Below are positions 1 through 5,075 of a stretch of 5,075 bases of DNA, one piece after another. The stretch is from the NCBI GenBank assembly GCA_028824575.1, contig JAPPDN010000139.1, forward strand, positions 1 to 5,075. The letters are read 5' to 3'. How positions within the stretch are numbered: the first letter of the stretch is position 1; every line of letters starts with the position of its first letter. Made by a program: the position numbers and the translations under genes. This DNA comes from Candidatus Poribacteria bacterium. Lineage in GTDB: Bacteria; Poribacteria; WGA-4E; WGA-3G. Below the pieces are notes generated by a model. That model ran no database searches and was not told the origin of the DNA. It was given only the letters and a program-made list of their open reading frames with translations.

Positions 1-1
1 T

Positions 2-1768
2 AGCCCTTGCGATGCCGACGTACAAACTGCCGTGGTTTATGGACGTGCGGCCGCTGCCGAAGCCCTCGAAAATGCCGGTATTGTTGATCCAAGTCGTGTT
101 GCCTTGGTGCTTGGAACATGTAATGGATTGGGGAGGAAAGAGATACATGCTATAAGTGTTGATCTTGTAAATTGTCTGAAGCTTGGTGGCCCATCGATTA
201 CGGTTTCTACGGCTTGTGCATCATCGACGCATGCGATAGGCTTTGCAGCGGATATGGTGCGACGGGGCGTGGTGGAGTATGTTCTCACGGGGGGTGTGGA
301 TCAGCTCTACCCGGAAATTTTCGCTGGCTTTCATAGCCTCGGACTCTTATCGAAAACACCTTGTGCGCCATTCAGCACAGTTGTTGGAACAACGCTCGGT
401 GAGGGAGCTGCGTTTCTGCTTCTCGAATCCGAATCCTCCGCCAACGCGCGGGATGTCGTCCCCTTAGCTGAGTGCATGGGATATGGATTCTCCGCCGATG
501 CCTTTCATGACACAACACCGGATCCTTCTGGTTTCGGGATTGCGAAAGCACTCTCTACTGCAGTAACGGATGCCGGGCTTACTCCTGAATCTATTGATTA
601 TCTGAATGCCCACGGCACGGGTACAGCCCCAAACGATGCGGCGGAATGGCGGGGAATCCAGTCTGTCTTCGGTGATTACGCGGACCAATTACCTGTCAGT
701 TCAAGCAAGAGTTTCCTCGGGCATGCCCAAGGTGCTGCCGGTGCGCTTGAGGCTGTGGTTACGTTGTTGGCGATGACACACGCCGTTGTTCCGCCCACCC
801 TCAATTTTACCAAACCGCGTCCGAATTCGCCGACAGATCCTGTTGCTTCAAGAAAACCGAGGCCCCACGCCACACAGCACTCGGTATGTGCCAATGCTGC
901 GTTTGGAGGGCTCAACGCCGCTTTGGTTTTTGGACAGCCCAATGCCGTGTTGGTCCCGCGAAGAAAACTGCCGCGTCCCATTGGGATCATCGGTGCAAGC
1001 ATGGTTAAGGATTGCCACCAGATTCACCAATATGTGCCACGCACCGAACTGCGGGGGTTAGATCCCACAGCGCGCTTTCTTGCCAGTGCTGTCGCGAACA
1101 CCTTGACAGATGCCCGACTGAGACTGCGTTCATCAGACTGTGAAGGCATCGGACTTTTCGTTGGTCAGAACCGTCCTTCCGTGGAGAGCCTCCAAGCCTT
1201 TCAGAAAAGTGTTGAGGCACGCGGATTCGCACAACCTTCAGCGTCCGCCTTCACACGAATGGCGTGTAGTTACGCGACAGGTGCTTGTTGTAGACTTTTT
1301 GGTTTGAAAGGACCTGCGGCAACCTTGTCAACAGGGCGAGATAGTGGACTGACAGCTCTTGTTCTCGCTGCGGACCATCTTGCTTGGCGGGACGATGTCG
1401 GTGCTTTACTCGCAGCGGCAGTTGATGAACCGTATGAGGGGGATGACTTTGATTATGATCATGGTGCCGCTAGTATCCTGCTTAAGGCAGGCACCTCGGA
1501 CGCTCTTGTTCATCTTGCGAGTTGGGCACTCGCAACCGATTGTGAAGGTGCCGTTGAACGCGCCTTGGCGAAAGTCTCTCTCAACCGTGAAGAAGTTGTA
1601 CCAATAGTTGTACCGGGCCCCCCTACTGTTACAGGACTTTGGGCAGTTACTGCAGCTGTAAATGCCCTAAGACAGGGTGAACCGGGCCCTTTCCTCATTA
1701 GTAACCAAGGGGACGGGGCTGCGGGGGCAGCAATTATTTTGCAAATGGAGAATGGACATGCAAGCTGA
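2..1768 (+). CDS. Beta-ketoacyl-ACP synthase (KAS I/II) fused to a degenerate KS/chain-length-factor-like half; 5' end cut by the window
   Basis: Condensing enzyme that would join a carrier-bound acyl group to malonyl-ACP. The frame is open from nucleotide 2, with no start in sight, so the N-terminus (KS start motif and roughly 65-80 residues) lies upstream; the GTG at 32 is internal. Numbering from that GTG: the active-site Cys62 sits in VSTACASS, His194 in NAHGTGT, Lys226 in SSSKS, His231 in LGHAQGAAG, and the Phe-Gly-Gly loop at 291-293 (AAFGGLN). The first KS domain therefore has the whole Cys-His-His set. From about residue 315 (PIGIIGAS) to 578 a second, shrunken KS fold follows: LKGPAATLSTGRDSG (425-439) aligns with a KS nucleophile elbow but has Arg436 for Cys, TGLWAVTAAVNALR (534-547) aligns with the GH..GAAGA helix but has no His, and SNQGDGAAGAAIIL aligns with the C-terminal glycine loop. 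This looks like an inactive KS-beta/CLF half. The usual RPFD motif reads APFS. The 3' end overlaps the ACP gene by 11 nt. KS identity is near certain; calling the second half CLF-like is inference. Confidence 0.93.
   Translation, partial: SPCDADVQTAVVYGRAAAAEALENAGIVDPSRVALVLGTCNGLGRKEIHAISVDLVNCLKLGGPSITVSTACASSTHAIGFAADMVRRGVVEYVLTGGVDQLYPEIFAGFHSLGLLSKTPCAPFSTVVGTTLGEGAAFLLLESESSANARDVVPLAECMGYGFSADAFHDTTPDPSGFGIAKALSTAVTDAGLTPESIDYLNAHGTGTAPNDAAEWRGIQSVFGDYADQLPVSSSKSFLGHAQGAAGALEAVVTLLAMTHAVVPPTLNFTKPRPNSPTDPVASRKPRPHATQHSVCANAAFGGLNAALVFGQPNAVLVPRRKLPRPIGIIGASMVKDCHQIHQYVPRTELRGLDPTARFLASAVANTLTDARLRLRSSDCEGIGLFVGQNRPSVESLQAFQKSVEARGFAQPSASAFTRMACSYATGACCRLFGLKGPAATLSTGRDSGLTALVLAADHLAWRDDVGALLAAAVDEPYEGDDFDYDHGAASILLKAGTSDALVHLASWALATDCEGAVERALAKVSLNREEVVPIVVPGPPTVTGLWAVTAAVNALRQGEPGPFLISNQGDGAAGAAIILQMENGHAS
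1747..1750 (+). promoter_or_regulatory. Shine-Dalgarno GGAG for the ACP gene
   Basis: GGAG lies in the last codons of the ketosynthase. It is 7 nt before the ATG at 1758 but only 1 nt before the ATG at 1752, so it favours 1758 as the ACP start. Confidence 0.55.
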
Positions 1769-2060
1769 ACTTAAAGAAAAAATTAAACAACGCGAAAACA
1801 CCTATAATCGTGTGACTGGATTGCTGATCTCTTATCTGGCGTTGGATATTTCCAGTGAGCAATTGGATCCAGATACGCCCCTTTTTGGTGTTGGACTGGA
1901 ACTCGACTCTATAGATGCTATCGAAATCATTATAAGTTTGGAATCGGAATTTGGGATCGTTTTGGACGACGGAGAAAGCGCGTCCTTTTTACGGACCATC
2001 AATTCACTTGTCGACGAGGTGATACATCGAAAGGAGGTTGAACTTGATGAAAGGAACTGA
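1758..2060 (+). CDS. Acyl carrier protein (phosphopantetheine attachment site DSI)
   Basis: Small acidic carrier protein of 100 residues that would hold acyl intermediates as a thioester on 4'-phosphopantetheine. The attachment serine is Ser51 in LELDSIDAIEI, at the start of helix II. This is followed by an acidic recognition helix (EIIISLESEFGIVLDD) that resembles type II FAS and polyketide ACPs. The motif is DSI rather than the DSL of AcpP. A charged tail (RKEVELDERN) makes it somewhat longer than the approx. 80-residue housekeeping AcpP. The ATG at 1758 is chosen for its spacing from GGAG; ATG 1752 would add two residues, and the in-frame starts further upstream run through the ketosynthase gene. 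It overlaps the KS stop by 11 nt and the next gene by 14 nt, so translational coupling is likely. A dedicated ACP beside its own KS suggests a specialised pathway rather than primary fatty-acid synthesis (inference). Confidence 0.93.
   Translation: MQAELKEKIKQRENTYNRVTGLLISYLALDISSEQLDPDTPLFGVGLELDSIDAIEIIISLESEFGIVLDDGESASFLRTINSLVDEVIHRKEVELDERN
2030..2037 (+). promoter_or_regulatory. Strong Shine-Dalgarno AAAGGAGG for the GcvT-like gene
   Basis: Near-perfect anti-SD complement inside the 3' end of the ACP gene, 9 nt before the ATG at 2047. It makes that ATG the best start over the in-frame TTG codons at 2038 (directly abutting) and 2044. Confidence 0.75.
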
Positions 2061-3078
2061 AATCGGTTATAACGCCATTCGTAACTCGGTGGCATTTACC
2101 GAAGAATCTGACCTCTGCTGCCTGCAGTTGACAGGTAGCCAAGCGTTTGATGTCTTTGATGCGGTATGTCCATGCGATGTCTTTCTTCAAGATGGACAGA
2201 TGAAGTACACACTGCTGCTCAATGAAGACGGCACCCCTTTTGCCGACATCTATGTTTGCAGGAAGGGAGAAGAGGCATATCTGCTCGGCTATGGCCCCAG
2301 TGTTGAGGCACTCATGGATTGGATCACTGAACACAGTACAGAAAACACTGATTTTTCGATCATCGACCTCAGCAAAACGTATGATCCCTTAGCCCTCGAC
2401 GGTCCCTATGCTTGGGAATTGTGTGCGGAAGTTCTCGGACCTGATATACTCGGTTTGCCCTATTTGGGAATGAAGATCTCCGATGAGGTACTCGTGTTTC
2501 GGGCAGGTAAAACAGGAGAATACGGGTATCACCTGCTGGTACCAACGCATCAGAAAAACGCTTGGCTTGAAAAACTCAGCACTGCTGGTAGGGCATTTGA
2601 GATGGCACATGCAAATGAGGCAGCACGGGCGCAATGTGCACTGGAGAATTTTTTCTTTGATATTAACAGGGAAGGACAGTACGGGCTTACACCCTTTGAG
2701 TTGCAGTTGCAGTGGCGGTTGTCTTCACAGAAGGCTGCATATCCAGGTGCTGAAGCGATCCGCACCCGCCGGCAATCCGGGTGGACGCGCAGACTTACCT
2801 GTTTTTCAACACCGGATCCGGTCAAAGTTGATACGGCGGTTGTCTGTGATAATGAGGTCGTAGGACATATTTTAGCAATCGGATATTCCCCTATGCGTGG
2901 CGATTACGTCGGTAAGGCATTACTCCGCCGCCCATATTGGCACGCCGGATTGGATGTTTTTCAGGTTGACGGATGCCCTTTAAAGACGCTATCGCCACCA
3001 GCGGTTAATAACCGCAGTTGGAACATTAGCCCCTACAGCGATAGTTTTCGCACACGGGAGAAGGAGAATACCTCTTGA
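2047..3078 (+). CDS. GcvT-family (aminomethyltransferase / folate-binding fold) protein
   Basis: 343 residues spanning the GcvT family: the N-terminal folate-binding domain and a C-terminal barrel. Visible landmarks are LQLTGSQAFDVF (26-37; compare VDLRG in GcvT), LLNEDG (57-62) leading into FADIYVCR (65-72), LDGPYAWE (117-124; compare VQGPNA), GKTGEYGYHLLVP (154-166; compare GYTGEAGYEIALP), the NEAARAQCALEN helix (190-201; compare ARDTLRLEAG), and IGYSPMRGDYVGKALL (278-293), the usual C-terminal barrel signature. GcvT of the glycine cleavage system normally reads GG..DD after the NE.G motif; here it is TPFAD, so the first Asp is Ala66 and only Asp67 remains. The first approx. 35 residues of GcvT are absent. 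Classical GcvT moves a C1 unit from a lipoyl carrier to tetrahydrofolate; here no H- or P-protein is near. Sitting between an ACP and a dehydratase, it more likely acts on, or supports, a carrier-bound acyl substrate (inference). Folate binding cannot be judged from sequence alone. Fold assignment is secure, function unknown. Confidence 0.85.
   Translation: MKGTEIGYNAIRNSVAFTEESDLCCLQLTGSQAFDVFDAVCPCDVFLQDGQMKYTLLLNEDGTPFADIYVCRKGEEAYLLGYGPSVEALMDWITEHSTENTDFSIIDLSKTYDPLALDGPYAWELCAEVLGPDILGLPYLGMKISDEVLVFRAGKTGEYGYHLLVPTHQKNAWLEKLSTAGRAFEMAHANEAARAQCALENFFFDINREGQYGLTPFELQLQWRLSSQKAAYPGAEAIRTRRQSGWTRRLTCFSTPDPVKVDTAVVCDNEVVGHILAIGYSPMRGDYVGKALLRRPYWHAGLDVFQVDGCPLKTLSPPAVNNRSWNISPYSDSFRTREKENTS
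3061..3066 (+). promoter_or_regulatory. Shine-Dalgarno AAGGAG deciding a TTG start
   Basis: AAGGAG lies 8 nt before TTG at 3075. No ATG or GTG start fits: the next in-frame ATG is inside the conserved HPMLMVD motif. The TTG overlaps the preceding TGA stop (TTGA, 3075-3078). Confidence 0.7.
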
Positions 3079-3629
3079 GAAACAGTGAAAAATTCTACAT
3101 CGGTGCCGATGTCATTGGATACCTGATACCTCAGCGTCATCCAATGCTGATGGTGGATCAGATTATTGATTATCGCGGGTCGCCAGAGTACCAACTTTCT
3201 GCCGAACGCTATGTGTCGGCGAATGAACCGGTATTTGTTGGACATTTTCCAGATTTGAAATTGTGGCCCGGTGTCCATACGATTGAAGGACTCCGACAAT
3301 GCTGTGTACTTTTTGATATACTTCATCAACTCGACGAACGTGATCTTCTGGGTGGGCTCCAGGTGCTTCAAAGATCCAAAATGCTACAACCACGAGTGGA
3401 CAAAAAACTGTGCCAACGGGTGCTTGACACTTTGCCAGAGATACGCCAACTCGCACAGGTACCGCTGAGATTGCGCGTAAAACTGATCGCTCCCATTTTC
3501 CCAGGATGTATCCTTGTGTATCAAGTCTATCGAAACACCTTTGATCTGCACACCTGGTCCGTGCAAGCTGAAGTCAATAGCCGGTGTGTTGCGCAAGGAG
3601 AAATCGCGTATCCATCTGGTGTTAAGTGA
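3075..3629 (+). CDS. FabZ-like 3-hydroxyacyl-ACP dehydratase (hotdog fold) with an internal insertion
   Basis: 184 residues, predicted to dehydrate 3-hydroxyacyl-ACP to trans-2-enoyl-ACP. FabZ landmarks are in order: YLIPQRHPMLMVDQIID (16-32; compare LLPHRFPFLLVDRVLD), ANEPVFVGHFPD (49-60) with catalytic His57, and WPGVHTIEGLRQ (64-75) with catalytic Glu71. The His-Glu spacing of 14 is the same as in FabZ. IAPIFPG (138-144) matches the RPVVPGD turn, and VQAEVNSRCVAQGEI (163-177) matches the last beta strands. FabZ proteins are about 150 residues; the excess is mostly about 33 residues between the central helix and the PG turn (roughly residues 85-125), charged and probably helical. Both catalytic residues are kept, so activity is expected. 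Translation begins at TTG, coupled to the upstream gene by a 4-nt overlap. FabA is less likely, because its active site uses Asp instead of Glu. Confidence 0.88.
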   Translation: MRNSEKFYIGADVIGYLIPQRHPMLMVDQIIDYRGSPEYQLSAERYVSANEPVFVGHFPDLKLWPGVHTIEGLRQCCVLFDILHQLDERDLLGGLQVLQRSKMLQPRVDKKLCQRVLDTLPEIRQLAQVPLRLRVKLIAPIFPGCILVYQVYRNTFDLHTWSVQAEVNSRCVAQGEIAYPSGVK

Positions 3630-3784
3630 CTTCTTTTCGACAGTATTGCCCAAGTAACGATGTTCCGCTGTTTAAAACGGCTGTATCTACAAAATTAGAG
3701 GCGCAGTTGGGAAATATCTTTATCAAAGCACGTTTACATCGATTGGTGTTACGAAAGCACTCGGAGGTGATACGTCAGGTTTAG
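3626..3784 (+). CDS. Possible small ORF, 52 residues, unrecognised
   Basis: A GTG overlapping the dehydratase stop (GTGA, 3626-3629) opens 52 codons ending in TAG at 3782. The product is basic (start MTSFRQYCPSNDVPLF, later KARLHRLVLRKHSEV), with no signal peptide, membrane segment or family motif that I recognise. For: the 4-nt stop/start overlap is like the tight overlaps upstream, and the frame fills most of the gap before fabV. Against: no Shine-Dalgarno at a useful distance (the nearest GGAG, 3597-3600, is 25 nt away), it is short, and the frame in line with fabV is also open over much of this stretch, so openness alone means little. It could equally be a gene remnant or chance. Confidence 0.2.
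   Translation: MTSFRQYCPSNDVPLFKTAVSTKLEAQLGNIFIKARLHRLVLRKHSEVIRQV
3763..3771 (+). promoter_or_regulatory. Orphan Shine-Dalgarno-like GGAGGTGAT
   Basis: Nine bases complementary to the 16S rRNA 3' end, but no ATG, GTG or TTG stands 5-10 nt downstream. The GTG at 3787, in frame with fabV, is 15 nt away, too far for normal initiation. Either chance or a relic of a lost start. Confidence 0.3.
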
Positions 3785-3821
3785 GCGTGCCACTATCGTA
3801 TCATTTAGCGAAAACCCTCAC

Positions 3822-3826
3822 GGAGG
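3822..3826 (+). promoter_or_regulatory. Shine-Dalgarno GGAGG for fabV
   Basis: GGAGG lies 5 nt before the ATG at 3832, fixing that start over the in-frame GTG at 3787, which would add 15 residues not seen at the N-terminus of FabV proteins. Confidence 0.75.
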
Positions 3827-3831
3827 ATGTA

Positions 3832-5025
3832 ATGGCAATTCAAATTGTTAAACCTCGGATACGCGGATTTATTTCTACCAATGCCCATCCAACTGGATGC
3901 TACACGAATGTGCTGGAGCAGATAGGCGAGATTAAACAAGGTATTCCTTACAGAGAAACGGGTATAAACGCGCTTGTCATCGGTGCGTCAACGGGGTACG
4001 GGCTTGCCTCTCGTATTGCTTTGACGTGGGCTTTGGGTGCGAAAACGCTTGGACTTCTTTATGAGCGACCCGCCGATGTCAGACGGACTGCGACAGCAGG
4101 GTACTATAACACTGTCGCCTTTCATCGGCAGGCAGCGGAGGATGGGTTTTTCGCGGAGAGCCTCAACGGAGATGCTTTTTCAGATGAGATGAAGTCGGAG
4201 GCTATTAACCGACTTAAAGCAGCGTTTGGTAAAATAGATATCCTCGTCTATAGTATTGCCGCGCCACGACGCATACATCCAACGACAAGGGTTGCACATC
4301 AATCTGTCCTGAAACCGATTGGCGCGCCGTATACAGGGAAGACAATCGATCTGAATCGGGAAGTCGTCGTCCCTGTGACAATTCTCCCCGCCAATGAGCG
4401 AGAGATCGCCGACACGATCGCCGTAATGGGGGGTGAAGATTTAGAGATGTGGGTTGACGCATTGACAGAAGCGGATTTACTTGCACCAGAAGTCAGAGTT
4501 GTTGCTTATACCTACATCGGGAGTTTCTTAACCTGGCCCATCTATAAGGACGGAACTATTGGTAGAGCGAAGGATGATCTCAAGGCACGTGTGGATATGC
4601 TTGACAAGCGACTCGCAAATATCCTCGGCGGCAATGCATATGTTTCGGTGAATAAATCCGTCGTTACACAAGCATCTGCGGCGATCCCGGTCGTGCCCCT
4701 CTATCTCAGCATCCTCTATGACATTCTTAACGCCAAAGGGACCAATGAAGCACCAATTGGACAAATGCGAAGGCTTTTCTCTGAGCATCTCGGACCTGGA
4801 CAACAACCCCAACTCGACAATGAACGCTACATCCGTCTTGATGACGAGGAATTGCAAACTCAAGTAACCTCCGCAATCGCCGAGCGTTGGGTGCGGATTG
4901 ATACCGATAACTTCCATGACCTCTCCGATTACGCAGGCTTCAGACGAAACTTCCGAAACCTCTTCGGATTTGAAGTTGACTCCGTGGACTACGATGAAGC
5001 GGTGGAAACGGAGTTAGTGTTCTAA
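3832..5025 (+). CDS. fabV: FabV-type trans-2-enoyl-ACP (enoyl-CoA) reductase
   Basis: 397 residues, matching the usual approx. 400 of FabV. It reduces the trans-2 double bond of enoyl-ACP or enoyl-CoA with NADH or NADPH, the last step of an elongation round, in the cytoplasm. Motifs in order: the FabV N-terminus IVKPRIRGFI (5-14) and AHPTGC (18-23); the glycine-rich dinucleotide loop GASTGYG (51-57); YERP (77-80) after the second strand, whose acidic residue suggests an NADH preference (inference); NGDAFSDEMK (112-121); VYSIAAPRR (139-147); KPIGAPYTGKTID (161-173); MGGEDLEMWVDAL (199-211); the active-site Tyr238-X8-Lys247 in TWPIYKDGTIGRAK; VNKSVVTQASAAIPVVPLY (273-291). All expected catalytic residues are present. 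FabV is a large SDR-type isozyme distinct from FabI, FabK and FabL, and known members resist triclosan. It may serve the cluster or be the general enoyl reductase; the 202-nt gap leaves this open. Confidence 0.96.
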   Translation: MAIQIVKPRIRGFISTNAHPTGCYTNVLEQIGEIKQGIPYRETGINALVIGASTGYGLASRIALTWALGAKTLGLLYERPADVRRTATAGYYNTVAFHRQAAEDGFFAESLNGDAFSDEMKSEAINRLKAAFGKIDILVYSIAAPRRIHPTTRVAHQSVLKPIGAPYTGKTIDLNREVVVPVTILPANEREIADTIAVMGGEDLEMWVDALTEADLLAPEVRVVAYTYIGSFLTWPIYKDGTIGRAKDDLKARVDMLDKRLANILGGNAYVSVNKSVVTQASAAIPVVPLYLSILYDILNAKGTNEAPIGQMRRLFSEHLGPGQQPQLDNERYIRLDDEELQTQVTSAIAERWVRIDTDNFHDLSDYAGFRRNFRNLFGFEVDSVDYDEAVETELVF

Positions 5026-5070
5026 AATTTCCACTTACTGCCTCGTTCTTAATGTGAAACCCATTGAAAT

Positions 5071-5075
5071 AGGAG
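5071..5075 (+). promoter_or_regulatory. AGGAG at the window edge, probable ribosome binding site of a further gene
   Basis: The 50 nt after fabV hold no terminator-like hairpin and end in AGGAG. A + strand start within about 10 nt beyond the window would extend the operon. Confidence 0.4.

Larger units (their letters stand above)
3630..3831 (+). other. 202-nt gap between the coupled four-gene block and fabV
   Basis: The only sizeable non-coding stretch. I see no convincing terminator hairpin with a U-tract and no clear -35/-10 pair, so fabV may be read through from upstream or have a weak promoter that I cannot place. It holds the doubtful small ORF, a frame in register with fabV that is open from 3676, an orphan GGAGGTGAT at 3763-3771, and the true fabV ribosome binding site. 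Confidence 0.6.

Noticed and set aside
32..34. GTG as the true start of the ketosynthase
   Set aside because: The frame is open back to nucleotide 2, and the KS N-terminal strand and start motif are missing, so the gene begins before the window.
676..1002. 108-codon minus-strand frame inside the ketosynthase
   Set aside because: No family motif; it is antisense to a clearly conserved KS domain, so it is a shadow frame.
1677..1757. Longer ACP starting inside the KS gene
   Set aside because: The extra N-terminus is the shifted reading of KS codons; GGAG spacing and ACP length favour ATG 1758.
2047..3078. Bona fide glycine cleavage T-protein
   Set aside because: No gcvH or gcvP nearby, the N-terminus is shortened and the Asp-Asp pair is not intact; the neighbours are all acyl-chain enzymes.
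3665..3680. Weak inverted repeat around TTTAAA as a terminator
   Set aside because: The stem is only about three to four base pairs and no T-run follows.
3787..3831. FabV starting at GTG 3787
   Set aside because: The 15 added residues are not part of the FabV fold, and GGAGG stands 5 nt before ATG 3832.
4528..4917. 129-codon minus-strand frame inside fabV
   Set aside because: Antisense to conserved FabV motifs, with no recognisable domain.
5026..5075. Terminator after fabV
   Set aside because: No GC-rich hairpin with a T-tract is present; the segment instead ends in an AGGAG motif.
1..5075. CRISPR arrays, tRNA or rRNA genes, insertion sequences, long direct repeats
   Set aside because: None seen on reading either strand; nearly the whole window is occupied by the five coding regions.

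Overview
The window is a bacterial gene cluster with every convincing gene on the + strand. It encodes a set of type II (dissociated) fatty-acid or polyketide enzymes. In order: the 3' part of a ketosynthase fused to a degenerate ketosynthase (chain-length-factor-like) half (2-1768), an acyl carrier protein (1758-2060), a GcvT-family (aminomethyltransferase-fold) protein (2047-3078), a FabZ-like 3-hydroxyacyl-ACP dehydratase (3075-3629) and a FabV-type trans-2-enoyl-ACP reductase (3832-5025).

Layout: the first four genes are locked together by 11-, 14- and 4-nucleotide overlaps. Good Shine-Dalgarno sequences lie inside the preceding genes, which looks like one translationally coupled operon. 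A 202-nt gap (3630-3831) then separates the dehydratase from the reductase. The gap contains a weak 52-codon reading frame and an orphan Shine-Dalgarno-like site, and may mark a lost or eroded gene. The window ends on an AGGAG motif, so another gene probably starts just beyond it.

How the genes fit together: the ACP would carry the growing acyl chain on phosphopantetheine at Ser51. The ketosynthase half (Cys62, His194, His231) would extend it, the dehydratase (His57, Glu71) would form the trans-2-enoyl thioester, and FabV (Tyr238, Lys247) could reduce it with NAD(P)H. A ketoreductase, a loading or acyl-activating enzyme and a phosphopantetheinyl transferase are not visible and must lie outside the window or come from primary metabolism. 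The product could be a specialised fatty acid, a polyene or a lipid head/tail group; the sequence does not say which.

The least ordinary points are: (a) a KS and CLF-like domain in one polypeptide, the second half strongly shrunken with Cys replaced by Arg; (b) a segment of the catalytic KS domain about 24 residues shorter than in FabF, in the region that shapes the acyl pocket, while the degenerate half keeps the FabF length there; (c) a GcvT-fold protein directly after and overlapping the ACP gene, with one of the two catalytic-site aspartates replaced; (d) an insertion of about 33 residues in the dehydratase.

Organism: bacterial, with strong Shine-Dalgarno signals (AAGGAGG), intermediate GC and use of TTG/GTG starts. 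FabV is known mostly from Gram-negative lineages. Nothing in the window fixes the phylum.
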